Shown here: in pieces, positions 55,301 to 63,152 of the stretch
How the letters are laid out: the number at the start of each line of letters is the position of its first letter
How positions within the stretch are numbered: position 1 is the stretch's first letter
Assembly: GCA_000384495.1 (NCBI GenBank)
Contig: ARQR01000003.1
Span: 4,984 to 68,983 of the forward strand
Length of the DNA: 64,000 nt
Direction of reading: 5' to 3'
From: an actinobacterium SCGC AAA015-D07
GTDB lineage: Bacteria > Actinomycetota > Acidimicrobiia > Actinomarinales > Actinomarinaceae
Program-made: the position numbers and the translations under genes
Notes under the pieces: model-generated
Database searches by the model: none
The model's input: only the letters and a program-made list of their open reading frames with translations
What the model was told of the DNA's origin: nothing

Positions 55301-55747
55301 ACCTGTGTTAAACCATTGTGGACTGTTTGGAGCTGCCATCTGGGTTGCAAGCATATACTTTAATTCATCTTCAAAAGCCTGAGCGTCATCCGTTGATTCA
55401 AAATATCCAGTCTCTTCACCCCAGTGTCTCCATGTCTCTGCAAGTCGGTTGAATACCTGCTTAGATGATGTTTCAGGACCTAGAACTACATCACCATTAC
55501 CATCTTTAAGTTCATTTCCATTTTCATCTGTCTGTGGAACGCCAGCTTTTCTAAAATATTTTGAAACCATTATGTCGGTTGCTACTTGAGACCATGTAGA
55601 TGGAATCTCAACATCATTCATTTCGAAAACAACTGAACCGTCTGGGTTTGTTATCTTTGAACTTCTCTTTTCCCAAACTATATCTTTGTAAGGATCACCA
55701 GGTGAGGTATATTTCCTATTTATCTTTAGCCCTGTATTTTTTGCCAC
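52334..55747 (-). CDS. nrdJ: Ribonucleotide reductase, class II, adenosylcobalamin-dependent
   Basis: 1137 residues. Core motifs include [42 protein letters not shown] and [23 protein letters not shown]. The C-terminal part has a proline- and Gln-rich tandem-repeat linker, then a zinc-ribbon-like cysteine set (Cys1111, 1114, 1124, 1127, 1130 and a last Cys1136). It makes deoxyribonucleotides without oxygen dependence. GTG at 55747 is preceded by GGAG with 5 nt spacing. Upstream are two NrdR boxes 31 bp apart, so NrdR repression is expected. The gene depends on vitamin B12, a frequent auxotrophy in marine bacteria. It is the first gene of the core-like right side. Confidence 0.97.
   Translation of the reverse strand: [1137 protein letters not shown]
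52621..52707 (-). repeat. 24-bp tandem repeat in the nrdJ linker
   Basis: 3.6 copies of a 24-bp unit coding for PVQEANPA between the catalytic core and the C-terminal zinc site. Copies differ by single bases (ANPA versus ASPA). Length variation between strains is likely. Confidence 0.9.
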
Positions 55748-55762
55748 AATATCTCCTTTTTA

Positions 55763-55778
55763 TAACTAAATGTAGTAT
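55763..55778. promoter_or_regulatory. NrdR box, proximal
   Basis: TAACTAAATGTAGTAT, a weaker match of the same motif, starts exactly 31 bp from the distal box (three helical turns), the spacing usual for NrdR box pairs. A TATACT (reverse strand, 55774-55779) that may be the nrdJ -10 element overlaps it, so NrdR binding would block the promoter. Confidence 0.75.
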
Positions 55779-55793
55779 ATGCCACTGTTTTTG

Positions 55794-55809
55794 ACACTAA
55801 ATATAGTGT
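55794..55809. promoter_or_regulatory. NrdR box, distal
   Basis: ACACTAAATATAGTGT is an almost perfect palindrome and agrees with the NrdR consensus acaCwAtATaTwGtgt. It lies 47 nt upstream of the nrdJ GTG. Confidence 0.85.
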
Positions 55810-55873
55810 TTTTTAATTATATACAAATCGCTTTAGTTTTCAAGCATATCTAGGTAAAATTTTCGCGAGGATA

Positions 55874-56617
55874 ATGTTACAAACCCAACTTAGATATATC
55901 CAGACAGTTCTTACTTTTGGAATTTTTATAACAATTTTTCTAAACAATGAAAATCTAATTATCTCATGTTTTGTTGGTTTAATTTTGGCTTGGCAATTAG
56001 AGCTTCTTGCATGTGAGTTACGGACAACTAGTAATGAATTTATACTAATTCTTCTATTACTCATAACCTCTTTTTCTCCTGTTGCAACAATATTTTTTGA
56101 AATTAGCGAAATAAAGAGTTTGATCTTTTTGATTTCGATCCTGATAGGTATTTTTTATCTAACTTTTAAAGATATAAGTATTTCTACATTTGGAAATGCT
56201 TATTTAGTGACATTTATTTCTTTTTTTCTAGTTTCTTTTTTTGTTTCAAATACATTTAGTGAAAATTTAGATTATCTAACATTTTTGTTTCTTATACTAT
56301 TTTTCATAAAAACTTTAGCAACTTTTTTCAATATACAATTTAGTAATTATCAATATTTCTTTAATTTTTTCGCGTCGTTTTTTGTTGTTTCAACAGTCAG
56401 TTTGTTCTCTGGCTTTACCATTCAATATGTTTTGATTACTGCAGGATTAATATCAATTTTTACAGTGATTATGAATTTTCTCTTTCAGAGAAATAGAAGA
56501 GAATATAAATATTTTTCAACACTAACGACCCAAATCTATCTTTTTGATTATTTAGTTTCTTTCTTATTTGCTTTGTATTTTGTTGATGTATTAAATCTCA
56601 TTAATGGATTATTCTAG
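55874..56617 (+). CDS. Polytopic membrane protein of unknown function
   Basis: 247 residues, about seven to eight helices and little else. A charged RNRREYKYFSTLTTQIYLFDYLVSFLFALYFV region at the C-terminus (about 205-236) recalls the last helices of phosphatidate cytidylyltransferases, where an Asp near the end is catalytic, but the classical signature is not present, so I do not assign it. ATG at 55874 is used, divergent from nrdJ across 126 nt that contain the two NrdR boxes. The following gene begins 5 nt after its stop. Confidence 0.6.
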   Translation: MLQTQLRYIQTVLTFGIFITIFLNNENLIISCFVGLILAWQLELLACELRTTSNEFILILLLLITSFSPVATIFFEISEIKSLIFLISILIGIFYLTFKDISISTFGNAYLVTFISFFLVSFFVSNTFSENLDYLTFLFLILFFIKTLATFFNIQFSNYQYFFNFFASFFVVSTVSLFSGFTIQYVLITAGLISIFTVIMNFLFQRNRREYKYFSTLTTQIYLFDYLVSFLFALYFVDVLNLINGLF

Positions 56618-56622
56618 AATCT

Positions 56623-57444
56623 GTGGTTAAAGACTTAGTAGCAAACTCTCCGTTCATAAATATAGAATTTATAAAATCATCTGAAAAAATTAATGAGCCT
56701 GACTCAAAAGTTTTATTTGATTATTACAAATTAGATTCAAACACTATCTCATTTCAAATAAATAGAGACTTTAGTGATTATCGGATCACTCCATATTTCT
56801 CCGACGATCAAATTGGTGATTTGAAAATTAAAAATTTTGAGCTTGACTCACTTAGTTATTTTCAAATTAAACAATTTTTAAATCAAAATACATTTACATC
56901 TATAGAAATCATAAAAAGTGACATATCTGTTTATTTAGAGCTTCCTAATAGTTATGAATCTTATTTAAATGAATTATCAAAAAAAAATAGGCATGAGTTA
57001 AAAAGGAAAAAACGGATATTCGAAGAGAGATTTGGAGAAACAGTATTTGAAAAAAGTAAAGACAGTGAGATTTTCAATAAATTTGTTAGTTTGCATAAAA
57101 AATCTTTGGGTGAGAAAGGGGAGTACATGACACAGGCTGTGGAAGAATTTTATAGCTCCCTTCTTAAACAAGAAAATTGGTATATTTATTACATTATCAA
57201 GGACGATTCTATGGTTTCTTCCGCTTTTGTATATGAGTCAGAAACAGTAGATTATCTTTTTAACTCATGTAGAGATCATGCTTTAGACGAATTTAATACG
57301 GGCACTTACTTAAACGATAAATTATTACAAAATAGTATCAATAATAAAAAACAATATTTTGATTTCTTGAAAGGCGAAGAAAAATATAAATTTAATTTTG
57401 GTGGAAAAGTACATCAATTATATGATTTAAGAATAAAAGTATGA
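56623..57444 (+). CDS. GNAT-fold protein, FemX/CelD-like
   Basis: 273 residues with a GTG start. The N-terminal 100 residues are poorly recognisable. The C-terminal half carries YLNELSKKNRHELKRKKRIFEERFG (about 115-139), VSLHKKSLGEKG, and the ending YFDFLKGEEKYKFNFGG, the known C-terminal mark of the GNAT_6 (CelD/BcsL-like) family, which is related to peptidyl-transferring FemX proteins and to cellulose/peptidoglycan modification. A donor such as acyl-CoA or aminoacyl-tRNA is possible. It overlaps the MshA-like gene by ATGA. Confidence 0.75.
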   Translation: MVKDLVANSPFINIEFIKSSEKINEPDSKVLFDYYKLDSNTISFQINRDFSDYRITPYFSDDQIGDLKIKNFELDSLSYFQIKQFLNQNTFTSIEIIKSDISVYLELPNSYESYLNELSKKNRHELKRKKRIFEERFGETVFEKSKDSEIFNKFVSLHKKSLGEKGEYMTQAVEEFYSSLLKQENWYIYYIIKDDSMVSSAFVYESETVDYLFNSCRDHALDEFNTGTYLNDKLLQNSINNKKQYFDFLKGEEKYKFNFGGKVHQLYDLRIKV

Positions 57445-58574
57445 ATATTCTTCAGTTAGCTTTTCATACTTCTCCTTTCAGTATTGTTGGAAAGAATGAT
57501 GGGGGAGGAATGAGTGTTTACGTTCAACAAATATCAAAATATTTATCAGAAAATCATAATATAACTGTTGTTACAGGAGAAAAAGCAGATAGCTTCACTG
57601 ATAAAAATCTCGAATTTATCTCATTAGATATGTTTGAATCGGAACTTAATGTTGAAGACAAAGAAATATACTTACAAGAATTTAAAAATAAATTAGTAGA
57701 TTCCCTAGACCTAAACAGCTTTGATGTAATTCATGCTCATTATTGGTTATCAGGTCTTGTTGCTAAGGAGATCTCAAATGAATTAAATATACCATTTATT
57801 TTTACTTCACATAGTCTCGGGATTTTTCTTGATGGTTACAACAAAGAAAGAGTAGATTGCGAAAAAATTGTAATGACATCAACAAACTCAGTTACTGCTT
57901 CTTCTGTATTTGAAACCATGTTGATTGCTGATACATACAAAATTGATGAAAATAAAATAAAAAAAATTACTCCTGGAGTTGATAGAAAAATATTCATTCC
58001 CGATTTGTCTGTAGAAAAAGAAAACATAATTTTGTCGATTGGCAGGATACAAGAACAAAAAGGACAGCTTCAAACTATAGAGTTTTTGAATCATTTTAAA
58101 AAAATTCAAAATGATTTTAAATGTTATTTTGTTGGTGGTCCAAGTGGAAAGCATGGCAACGAGTATCTGCACGAGCTTCAACAAACTATAAAAGATTTTA
58201 ATCTAGATAAACACGTTGAGTTCTTAGGAGATCTTCCTCAAACAGAAATTATAGAGCTGTTCAAGAAAGCGAAATTACTGATCCACACTTCAAAATTTGA
58301 AACTTTTGGGCTTGTTGCTATTGAAGCCAACACGATGGGTGTACCTGTACTCACTACCAACAATGGATCATTAATGGAGATTATTGAGAACAACAAAAAT
58401 GGTTATTTATCAGAGAATTTAATTGATTCGAATGTAAACAATTTTGTAAATAATTTATTTAATAATGTTACAAAATATGAAGAGATTCATTTATCTTGCA
58501 TTGAAAAATCGAAAAAATATGATTGGATAAAAACGGCAAATGAACTAGAAAGTCTTTATCAGCAATTAGTTTGA
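57441..58574 (+). CDS. GT4 family glycosyltransferase, MshA-like
   Basis: 377 residues. DGGGMSVYVQQISKYL (20-35), VIHAHYWLSGLVAKEI and ITPGVDRKIFIP follow the order of MshA/sucrose-synthase-like GT4 proteins, with ILSIGRIQEQKGQLQTIEF in the donor half and KFETFGLVAIEANTMGVPVLTT for the E-x7-E pair. MshA adds GlcNAc to inositol phosphate in mycothiol synthesis; whether this enzyme does so or acts on a glycan cannot be told, since no other mycothiol genes are in the window. The 3' end overlaps a convergent hydrolase gene by 9 nt. Confidence 0.78.
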   Translation: MNILQLAFHTSPFSIVGKNDGGGMSVYVQQISKYLSENHNITVVTGEKADSFTDKNLEFISLDMFESELNVEDKEIYLQEFKNKLVDSLDLNSFDVIHAHYWLSGLVAKEISNELNIPFIFTSHSLGIFLDGYNKERVDCEKIVMTSTNSVTASSVFETMLIADTYKIDENKIKKITPGVDRKIFIPDLSVEKENIILSIGRIQEQKGQLQTIEFLNHFKKIQNDFKCYFVGGPSGKHGNEYLHELQQTIKDFNLDKHVEFLGDLPQTEIIELFKKAKLLIHTSKFETFGLVAIEANTMGVPVLTTNNGSLMEIIENNKNGYLSENLIDSNVNNFVNNLFNNVTKYEEIHLSCIEKSKKYDWIKTANELESLYQQLV

Positions 58575-59531
58575 AAGTTCTGTATCAAAAAACTCGTTTA
58601 TTAAAATATCCCAATTTTCAACTTCAGCATAAATATTTTCAACATGCCCATAGTCGTAGTATTTAATCGTGTGCTCTATTCCAAGTCTTTTTGCAATAAC
58701 TACTAGGTCGTCTCTATGGTGTGGCTGGACTCTTTCGTCAAGAAGATTACTAATAATAAGTAGTTCTTGTTTCTGACCATTTTCTAATGCAAGTTCAGGT
58801 GTAATTCTGTCTAATTTCTCTCCATTAGCAACTCTCACATAGAACCTTAATGCCGGACCTACAATACTTGGAACGCCTTGATATTCAAGTTCTTCTTTCA
58901 TTATTGTATTGAAATCAACAGGTGGATCTACAACAATTGATGCAGTAAAGTCATCACTGGTATAGTGAGTATTTAGTGCAACCATTCCACCTAAAGAAAA
59001 ACCTAATAAACCTATATTTTCCCTATTTTTACCTTTTTCATTTACTAGCCAATTTATGATATTTGCTGTATTTTCAGCTTCATGTACTCCTGCGCCATGA
59101 ACTTTATCTACACATGTACTACTTCCATGATCTTGATAGTCAAAAACAACGATATCAAAACCCTTTTTATATAACATTCCTGCAGATAACAAAACACCTG
59201 AAGATTGCTTACTACTTCCAACTCCATGAAGGATAACTACTGTTTTTTCAGAATCTTTATTGTCAAACCACCAACCACTCAATGTAATTTCACCATTTGT
59301 AATATTGAATGACTCAAAATCATTCATATAATATTCAGAAAAATCTAAAGAACTATATTTGTCCCAGTCTGTTGAAAAACTTGAAGGATTATTATTTAAA
59401 TCAGAATATACACCTGTTACACCACAAGATACTGACCCTGCAATAAAGTAAGCTGTTCTTCCAAGAAGAAAAAATCCAGTTACTAAAACGACAACAACTA
59501 TTGTTAGAATAATTTTTAATCTTCTACTCAT
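58566..59531 (-). CDS. Membrane-anchored alpha/beta hydrolase 1
   Basis: 321 residues. An N-terminal anchor helix (about 7-24) is followed by an alpha/beta hydrolase domain with HGVGSSK (oxyanion), the nucleophile elbow GFSLGG (Ser179), LLDERVQ and a terminal DYGHVE with the catalytic His. Cys36 and Cys140 (in DHGSSTC) are conserved in the tandem paralog next to it and could form a disulfide outside the cytoplasm. It overlaps that paralog by 8 nt. Probable role: esterase or peptidase acting on the cell envelope; no substrate can be named. Confidence 0.82.
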   Translation of the reverse strand: MSRRLKIILTIVVVVLVTGFFLLGRTAYFIAGSVSCGVTGVYSDLNNNPSSFSTDWDKYSSLDFSEYYMNDFESFNITNGEITLSGWWFDNKDSEKTVVILHGVGSSKQSSGVLLSAGMLYKKGFDIVVFDYQDHGSSTCVDKVHGAGVHEAENTANIINWLVNEKGKNRENIGLLGFSLGGMVALNTHYTSDDFTASIVVDPPVDFNTIMKEELEYQGVPSIVGPALRFYVRVANGEKLDRITPELALENGQKQELLIISNLLDERVQPHHRDDLVVIAKRLGIEHTIKYYDYGHVENIYAEVENWDILINEFFDTELSN

Positions 59532-60477
59532 TAATATTGCTTCTAAAAAAATTGACTAATTTAAGTTCAAATTCAACAGGGTATGCATACATTACTTCGG
59601 TATGAGATAAATCATCATACCTACTTACTTCAGTACTTATTCCATAATTTTCAGCTGCTTTAATTAAATCATCTGTGTGATGAGCTAAAACTCTTGGACT
59701 TTGCTTACCATTAAAAATAATTAAGGGCTGTTTATTGCTGGCTGCAAGACCATCATCAGGACTTATTTCTGTAAGATTTATTTGGTCAAAAATTAATGCG
59801 TAATGATAAACTGGTTCGAATAGAAATCCAGGAAATCCCTGATAAACCAATTCCTCTCTAACAAGGCTTGCAAAGTCAAATGGAGAATCAACAACTGCAA
59901 GTGCTTGAAAATCATTTGTTATTGCTGGAGTCATCAATCCAATCATTGCACCAAAAGAAGCCCCATATAAACCAATATTTGAAGTTGGTATGTTTTTCTC
60001 ATTTTGCAACCAATCAATAGATGCTTTTACATCGTAGATTTCTTTCTGACCAGCTGAATGTCTTGAGTCTTCACATGTACTTGTTCCATGATCTCTGAAA
60101 TCAAAAGTTAAATAATTGAATCCTTGTTTATAAAGCATTCCCCCAACAAGTAAAACATCTGGAGAAAACTTACTACTCGTAACACCATGCATTCCAATTA
60201 TTGTTATTGCACTTGGATCATTTTCCATGTACCAACCACTTAGAATGATCCCATCCTCTGTTTGAATTTCTATATCCTCGTAGTCATCGACATAATACTT
60301 TGATGGATCCCAACTTGCTTTTTCCCCTAAAGAAAAGTTATCTGGAGTGTTATTTGCCTCAGGTTCATAAATGGAACAAGTTGTAGCTACTGCTTGAGTG
60401 TATACATAAAAACCAAGACCAAAATAGGCAATAATTACAAATACCGAGAGACCTATTATAAATTTTTTCAATGCCAT
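59524..60477 (-). CDS. Membrane-anchored alpha/beta hydrolase 2
   Basis: 317 residues, paralog of the next gene with the same layout: anchor helix about 6-29, HGVTSSK, nucleophile GASFGA (Ser174), a C-terminal LSHTEV with the catalytic His, and the conserved Cys34 and Cys135 (DHGTSTCEDSRH). The acid member region reads QSPRVLAHHTDDL, compared with DERVQPHHRDDL in the paralog. The two genes overlap and probably arose by local duplication. It starts next to the divergent SAM-adenosyltransferase-like gene. Both proteins should face the outside of the membrane. Confidence 0.82.
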   Translation of the reverse strand: MALKKFIIGLSVFVIIAYFGLGFYVYTQAVATTCSIYEPEANNTPDNFSLGEKASWDPSKYYVDDYEDIEIQTEDGIILSGWYMENDPSAITIIGMHGVTSSKFSPDVLLVGGMLYKQGFNYLTFDFRDHGTSTCEDSRHSAGQKEIYDVKASIDWLQNEKNIPTSNIGLYGASFGAMIGLMTPAITNDFQALAVVDSPFDFASLVREELVYQGFPGFLFEPVYHYALIFDQINLTEISPDDGLAASNKQPLIIFNGKQSPRVLAHHTDDLIKAAENYGISTEVSRYDDLSHTEVMYAYPVEFELKLVNFFRSNINE

Positions 60478-60521
60478 CCTTTTATTTAGCTAAGAATTTT
60501 ACTGCTTATATACTTAGTCTA

Positions 60522-61325
60522 ATGAAAAGTATTATATCATTCGCTTCAGACTTTGGTATATCTGATGGATCAGTTGGTGTAGTAAAAGGTGTAATAAATA
60601 GAATTGATCCAGAATTAAAAATTAATGATATATCTCATGACATTCCACCACAAAACATTAAATATGGAAGTTTACTTTTAATGAGAGCAATTCAATATAT
60701 CCCCAGAGGAATCTTATTGGCTGTTGTCGATCCAGGTGTTGGAACTGAAAGAAAGCCTGTAGCAGTTCAAACTGAATGGGGAATTATGGTAGGACCTGAT
60801 AATGGATTGTTAAACCTTGCATGTGCAACAGTAGGTGGTGCAGAAAAAGCATATTTACTTGAAAACGAAGAATGGATTATCCCAAGTGTGAGTAATACAT
60901 TTCATGGAAGAGATATTTTTTCACCGTTTGCTGCTGGTTTAGCCTCTGGTCAATTATCAATAGAGGATTGTGGAAATGAAGTAGATCTAATGAATTTGCA
61001 ACAATATCTCATGCCCTTAACAGAAGATGATGAAAATCAATTAAATGGGGAAGTGATGTGGGTTGACCATTTTGGTAACTGTCAAACTAACATTTCTCCA
61101 GAAGAATTAAATAATATCGGAAAAGATGTTGGAGACGTAATTTCCATTAAATTAAAAGATAATGAAATAAAAATGACATGGGTCAATAATTTTCAAGAAA
61201 ATGGTATTAATCAGGTTGGAATAATTGTTGATTCATGGGGGATGATTTCAATTTTTGCAAAAAACAATAATGCTGCTGAAATACTACAAATAAAAGATGG
61301 TGAAAAAATAAATATTAGGAAATAA
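60522..61325 (+). CDS. SAM hydroxide adenosyltransferase-family protein (DUF62)
   Basis: 267 residues from the ATG at 60522 (a longer frame from 60471 would overlap the divergent hydrolase and adds a non-conserved tail). FASDFGISDGSVGVVKGVI begins the family, and VVDPGVGTERKPVA, VGPDNGLLNLA and FHGRDIFSPFAAGLASG are standard blocks of the fluorinase-like SAM hydroxide adenosyltransferases, with Asp and the DPGVGT loop at the SAM site. WVDHFGNCQTNI belongs to the C-terminal domain. The family splits SAM to adenosine and methionine using water; its physiological need is unclear. Confidence 0.9.
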   Translation: MKSIISFASDFGISDGSVGVVKGVINRIDPELKINDISHDIPPQNIKYGSLLLMRAIQYIPRGILLAVVDPGVGTERKPVAVQTEWGIMVGPDNGLLNLACATVGGAEKAYLLENEEWIIPSVSNTFHGRDIFSPFAAGLASGQLSIEDCGNEVDLMNLQQYLMPLTEDDENQLNGEVMWVDHFGNCQTNISPEELNNIGKDVGDVISIKLKDNEIKMTWVNNFQENGINQVGIIVDSWGMISIFAKNNNAAEILQIKDGEKINIRK

Positions 61326-61402
61326 TATTTAAAACAATCGCACCTGAAACAAAAATTATTACAGCTAATAAAATAACAAATATTAATGTCCAAGGTCTCA
61401 TT
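61315..61402 (-). CDS. Candidate small membrane protein, 28 residues
   Basis: MRPWTLIFVILLAVIIFVSGAIVLNIIS: one hydrophobic helix with a basic N-terminus, ending at TAA at 61317-61315. It fills the gap between the SAM adenosyltransferase-family gene and the glutaredoxin-like gene, overlapping the former by 11 nt. No clear ribosome binding site is visible. I list it because the helix fits so well into the gap, but chance cannot be ruled out. Confidence 0.35.
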
Positions 61403-61418
61403 TGACTATATTAGAGAT

Positions 61419-61652
61419 ATGCCCACCTTACGTATTGTCGTTACTGAAAATTGTGAATTATGTGACAAAGGTCTTAAAAACCTTGGTTATTTGAACAACC
61501 TTTTTACTATACAGAAAGTTGACGTTGAAGATGGGTATGAAGAATTTTTATTGAGAGTTCCGGTTGTTTTGTATGGTAAACAAGTTTTAGATGAAGGGAT
61601 TTTAAGTCAATTCAACATTTTGAAAAATTTTTTAAAATACAACATTCTTTAA
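61419..61652 (+). CDS. Glutaredoxin-like protein (DUF836 type)
   Basis: 77 residues from the ATG at 61419; an upstream in-frame ATG at 61386 would add 11 poorly fitting residues. The beta strand LRIVVTENCELCDKGLKNL carries a CxxC (ENCELCD), then KVDVEDGYEEFLLRVPVVLYGKQVLDEGIL gives the cis-proline (VPVV) and last strand of a thioredoxin fold. Such small proteins are found widely; function as a redox partner is likely. Confidence 0.78.
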   Translation: MPTLRIVVTENCELCDKGLKNLGYLNNLFTIQKVDVEDGYEEFLLRVPVVLYGKQVLDEGILSQFNILKNFLKYNIL

Positions 61653-61678
61653 AACAAATTGCATTCGATTTGAATAAA

Positions 61679-62581
61679 TTAAATATCTATCGGCTTTGAT
61701 TTGTCAGTGTTTTCTACTTTATCTTCTAAAAATGAAATAATTTCATCTGCAACATCAATATCTGTTGCTGTTTCGATTCCTTCTAATCCGGGTGAGGAAT
61801 TAACTTCTAGCACTAAAGGACCCCTGTTTGATTGAATTAGATCAACTCCTGCAACATCTAGTTTGAGAATCTGTGCCGCTTTAACTGCACTCTCTTCCTC
61901 TTCTGGAGATATATCATAATTTTCAACTCTTCCTCCTAAGTGTACATTTGATCTAAATTCTCCAGGTTTTGCAATTCGCTTCATTGAGGCAACAACTTTA
62001 TCTCCCACAACGATTGCTCTTATATCTTCACCTTTAGATTCACTGATAAACTCCTGAACAAGAATATTTGCATCAATTTTTTTCATAGTCTCAATAACAC
62101 TTATTGCAGCATCCATTGTTTCGGTAAGGACAACACCTCTTCCCTGAGTTCCCTCAAGTAATTTAATAACAAATGGTGGTTGCCCTACACTTTTTAAAAC
62201 AGATTCAACGTCTCTAGAAAAATGAACATAACCAGTTATTGGCATCTCTACACCTGTATTTCCAATAAGCTGCAAAGCTCTTAATTTATCTCTAGATCTA
62301 CTAATTCCTGCTGATGAGTTGGCTGAAACAGAACCCATCAACTCAAATTGTCTTACAACAGCCGCTCCATAAAATGTCCACGTTGCAGCAATTCTTGGTA
62401 TTACAGAATCATAATTTAATTCACGACCAGCAGAGAATATTCTTGGTTTTGCTTTTGCAATATTCATGTAACACCTTAAATAACTTACAACCTCAGTATC
62501 ATGACCTCTCTTAATTGCAGTATCATAAAGACGTTTTGTTGAATATAGTCTTATGTCTTGTGATAAGATTCCTATCTTCAT
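61679..62581 (-). CDS. rimK: RimK-like ATP-grasp ligase
   Basis: 300 residues. MKIGILSQDIRLYSTKRLYDTAIKRGH starts the RimK N-terminal domain; PFVIKLLEGTQGRGVVL is the ATP-binding loop, LVQEFISESKGEDIRAIVVGDKVVASMKRIA the central block, and VLEVNSSPGLEGIE the metal-binding Glu/Asn end. The prototype adds glutamates to ribosomal protein S6; other members ligate other substrates. It overlaps the upstream retropepsin-like gene by ATGA, a known partnership (RimK and RimB/zinc-protease type). Confidence 0.92.
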   Translation of the reverse strand: MKIGILSQDIRLYSTKRLYDTAIKRGHDTEVVSYLRCYMNIAKAKPRIFSAGRELNYDSVIPRIAATWTFYGAAVVRQFELMGSVSANSSAGISRSRDKLRALQLIGNTGVEMPITGYVHFSRDVESVLKSVGQPPFVIKLLEGTQGRGVVLTETMDAAISVIETMKKIDANILVQEFISESKGEDIRAIVVGDKVVASMKRIAKPGEFRSNVHLGGRVENYDISPEEEESAVKAAQILKLDVAGVDLIQSNRGPLVLEVNSSPGLEGIETATDIDVADEIISFLEDKVENTDKSKPIDI

Positions 62582-63024
62582 TTTTTGTTTCCGTTTGGTT
62601 TTGTCATGAAGCTAATTGATGGATTCACAATCCATCTTCTTCCCAAGGCTTTTCTTCCAATTAACATTGTGTAATCCATGGGGCCTCTGTCAGTAAGAGT
62701 CAATTCAATATTTTTGGTTATTCCATCCATTAAGATATCAGTTTTTATATAAGGCCTTCTTTCAACATCTCCATTGGAGCTTCTTATTCTTTTAAATCCT
62801 GCAAGTGGAGCGGAAGTTTTTCTAACAGTGTTGTTTCTTTTTTTAACTGTAAATTTTACGTATTTCACATCTTTTCTCGTAACAAACTTGATATCATCAG
62901 CGTCTATTGTTGCTACATTTGCTCCAGTATCAATTTTTGCAATTACACTTTTTATTTTTAAATCAGGGAGTGCGACTTGTTCTTTCCAGCCAACAACTTT
63001 TTTTTCTCGTTTCTTTTTGACCAT
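62578..63024 (-). CDS. RimK-associated retropepsin-like protease (RimB type)
   Basis: 148 residues. KIDTGANVATIDADDI is the aspartyl-protease-like DTGA loop, followed by GPMDYTMLIGRKALG and NPSISF, as in the small proteins fused to or beside RimK. In Pseudomonas, RimB cleaves the glutamate tails added by RimK. Start ATG at 63024; the N-terminus is basic (KKKREKK). Overlaps rimK by ATGA, so a modification/removal pair is suggested. Also annotated elsewhere as ATP-dependent zinc protease, although no zinc motif is visible. Confidence 0.85.
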   Translation of the reverse strand: MVKKKREKKVVGWKEQVALPDLKIKSVIAKIDTGANVATIDADDIKFVTRKDVKYVKFTVKKRNNTVRKTSAPLAGFKRIRSSNGDVERRPYIKTDILMDGITKNIELTLTDRGPMDYTMLIGRKALGRRWIVNPSISFMTKPNGNKK

Positions 63025-63152
63025 AATTTATAAAACAACGTAAAAGAGAACAATGCTAAAAGCGATTAAAAATATATGAATATATATTGCAGGTAACATA
63101 AAAAAATAATAGTTTGAATCTTATAACAATCAACTTGATTTTTTGTGATTAT

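Noticed and set aside
60471..60521. Longer start for the SAM adenosyltransferase-family gene
   Set aside because: It would overlap the divergent hydrolase start and adds residues that do not look like the family N-terminus; ATG at 60522 fits.
63028..63099. Candidate 23-residue hydrophobic peptide on the minus strand between the retropepsin-like and cytochrome genes
   Set aside because: Plausible helix (MLPAIYIHIFLIAFSIVLFY) but very short, no ribosome binding site, and AT-rich gaps easily produce such frames.
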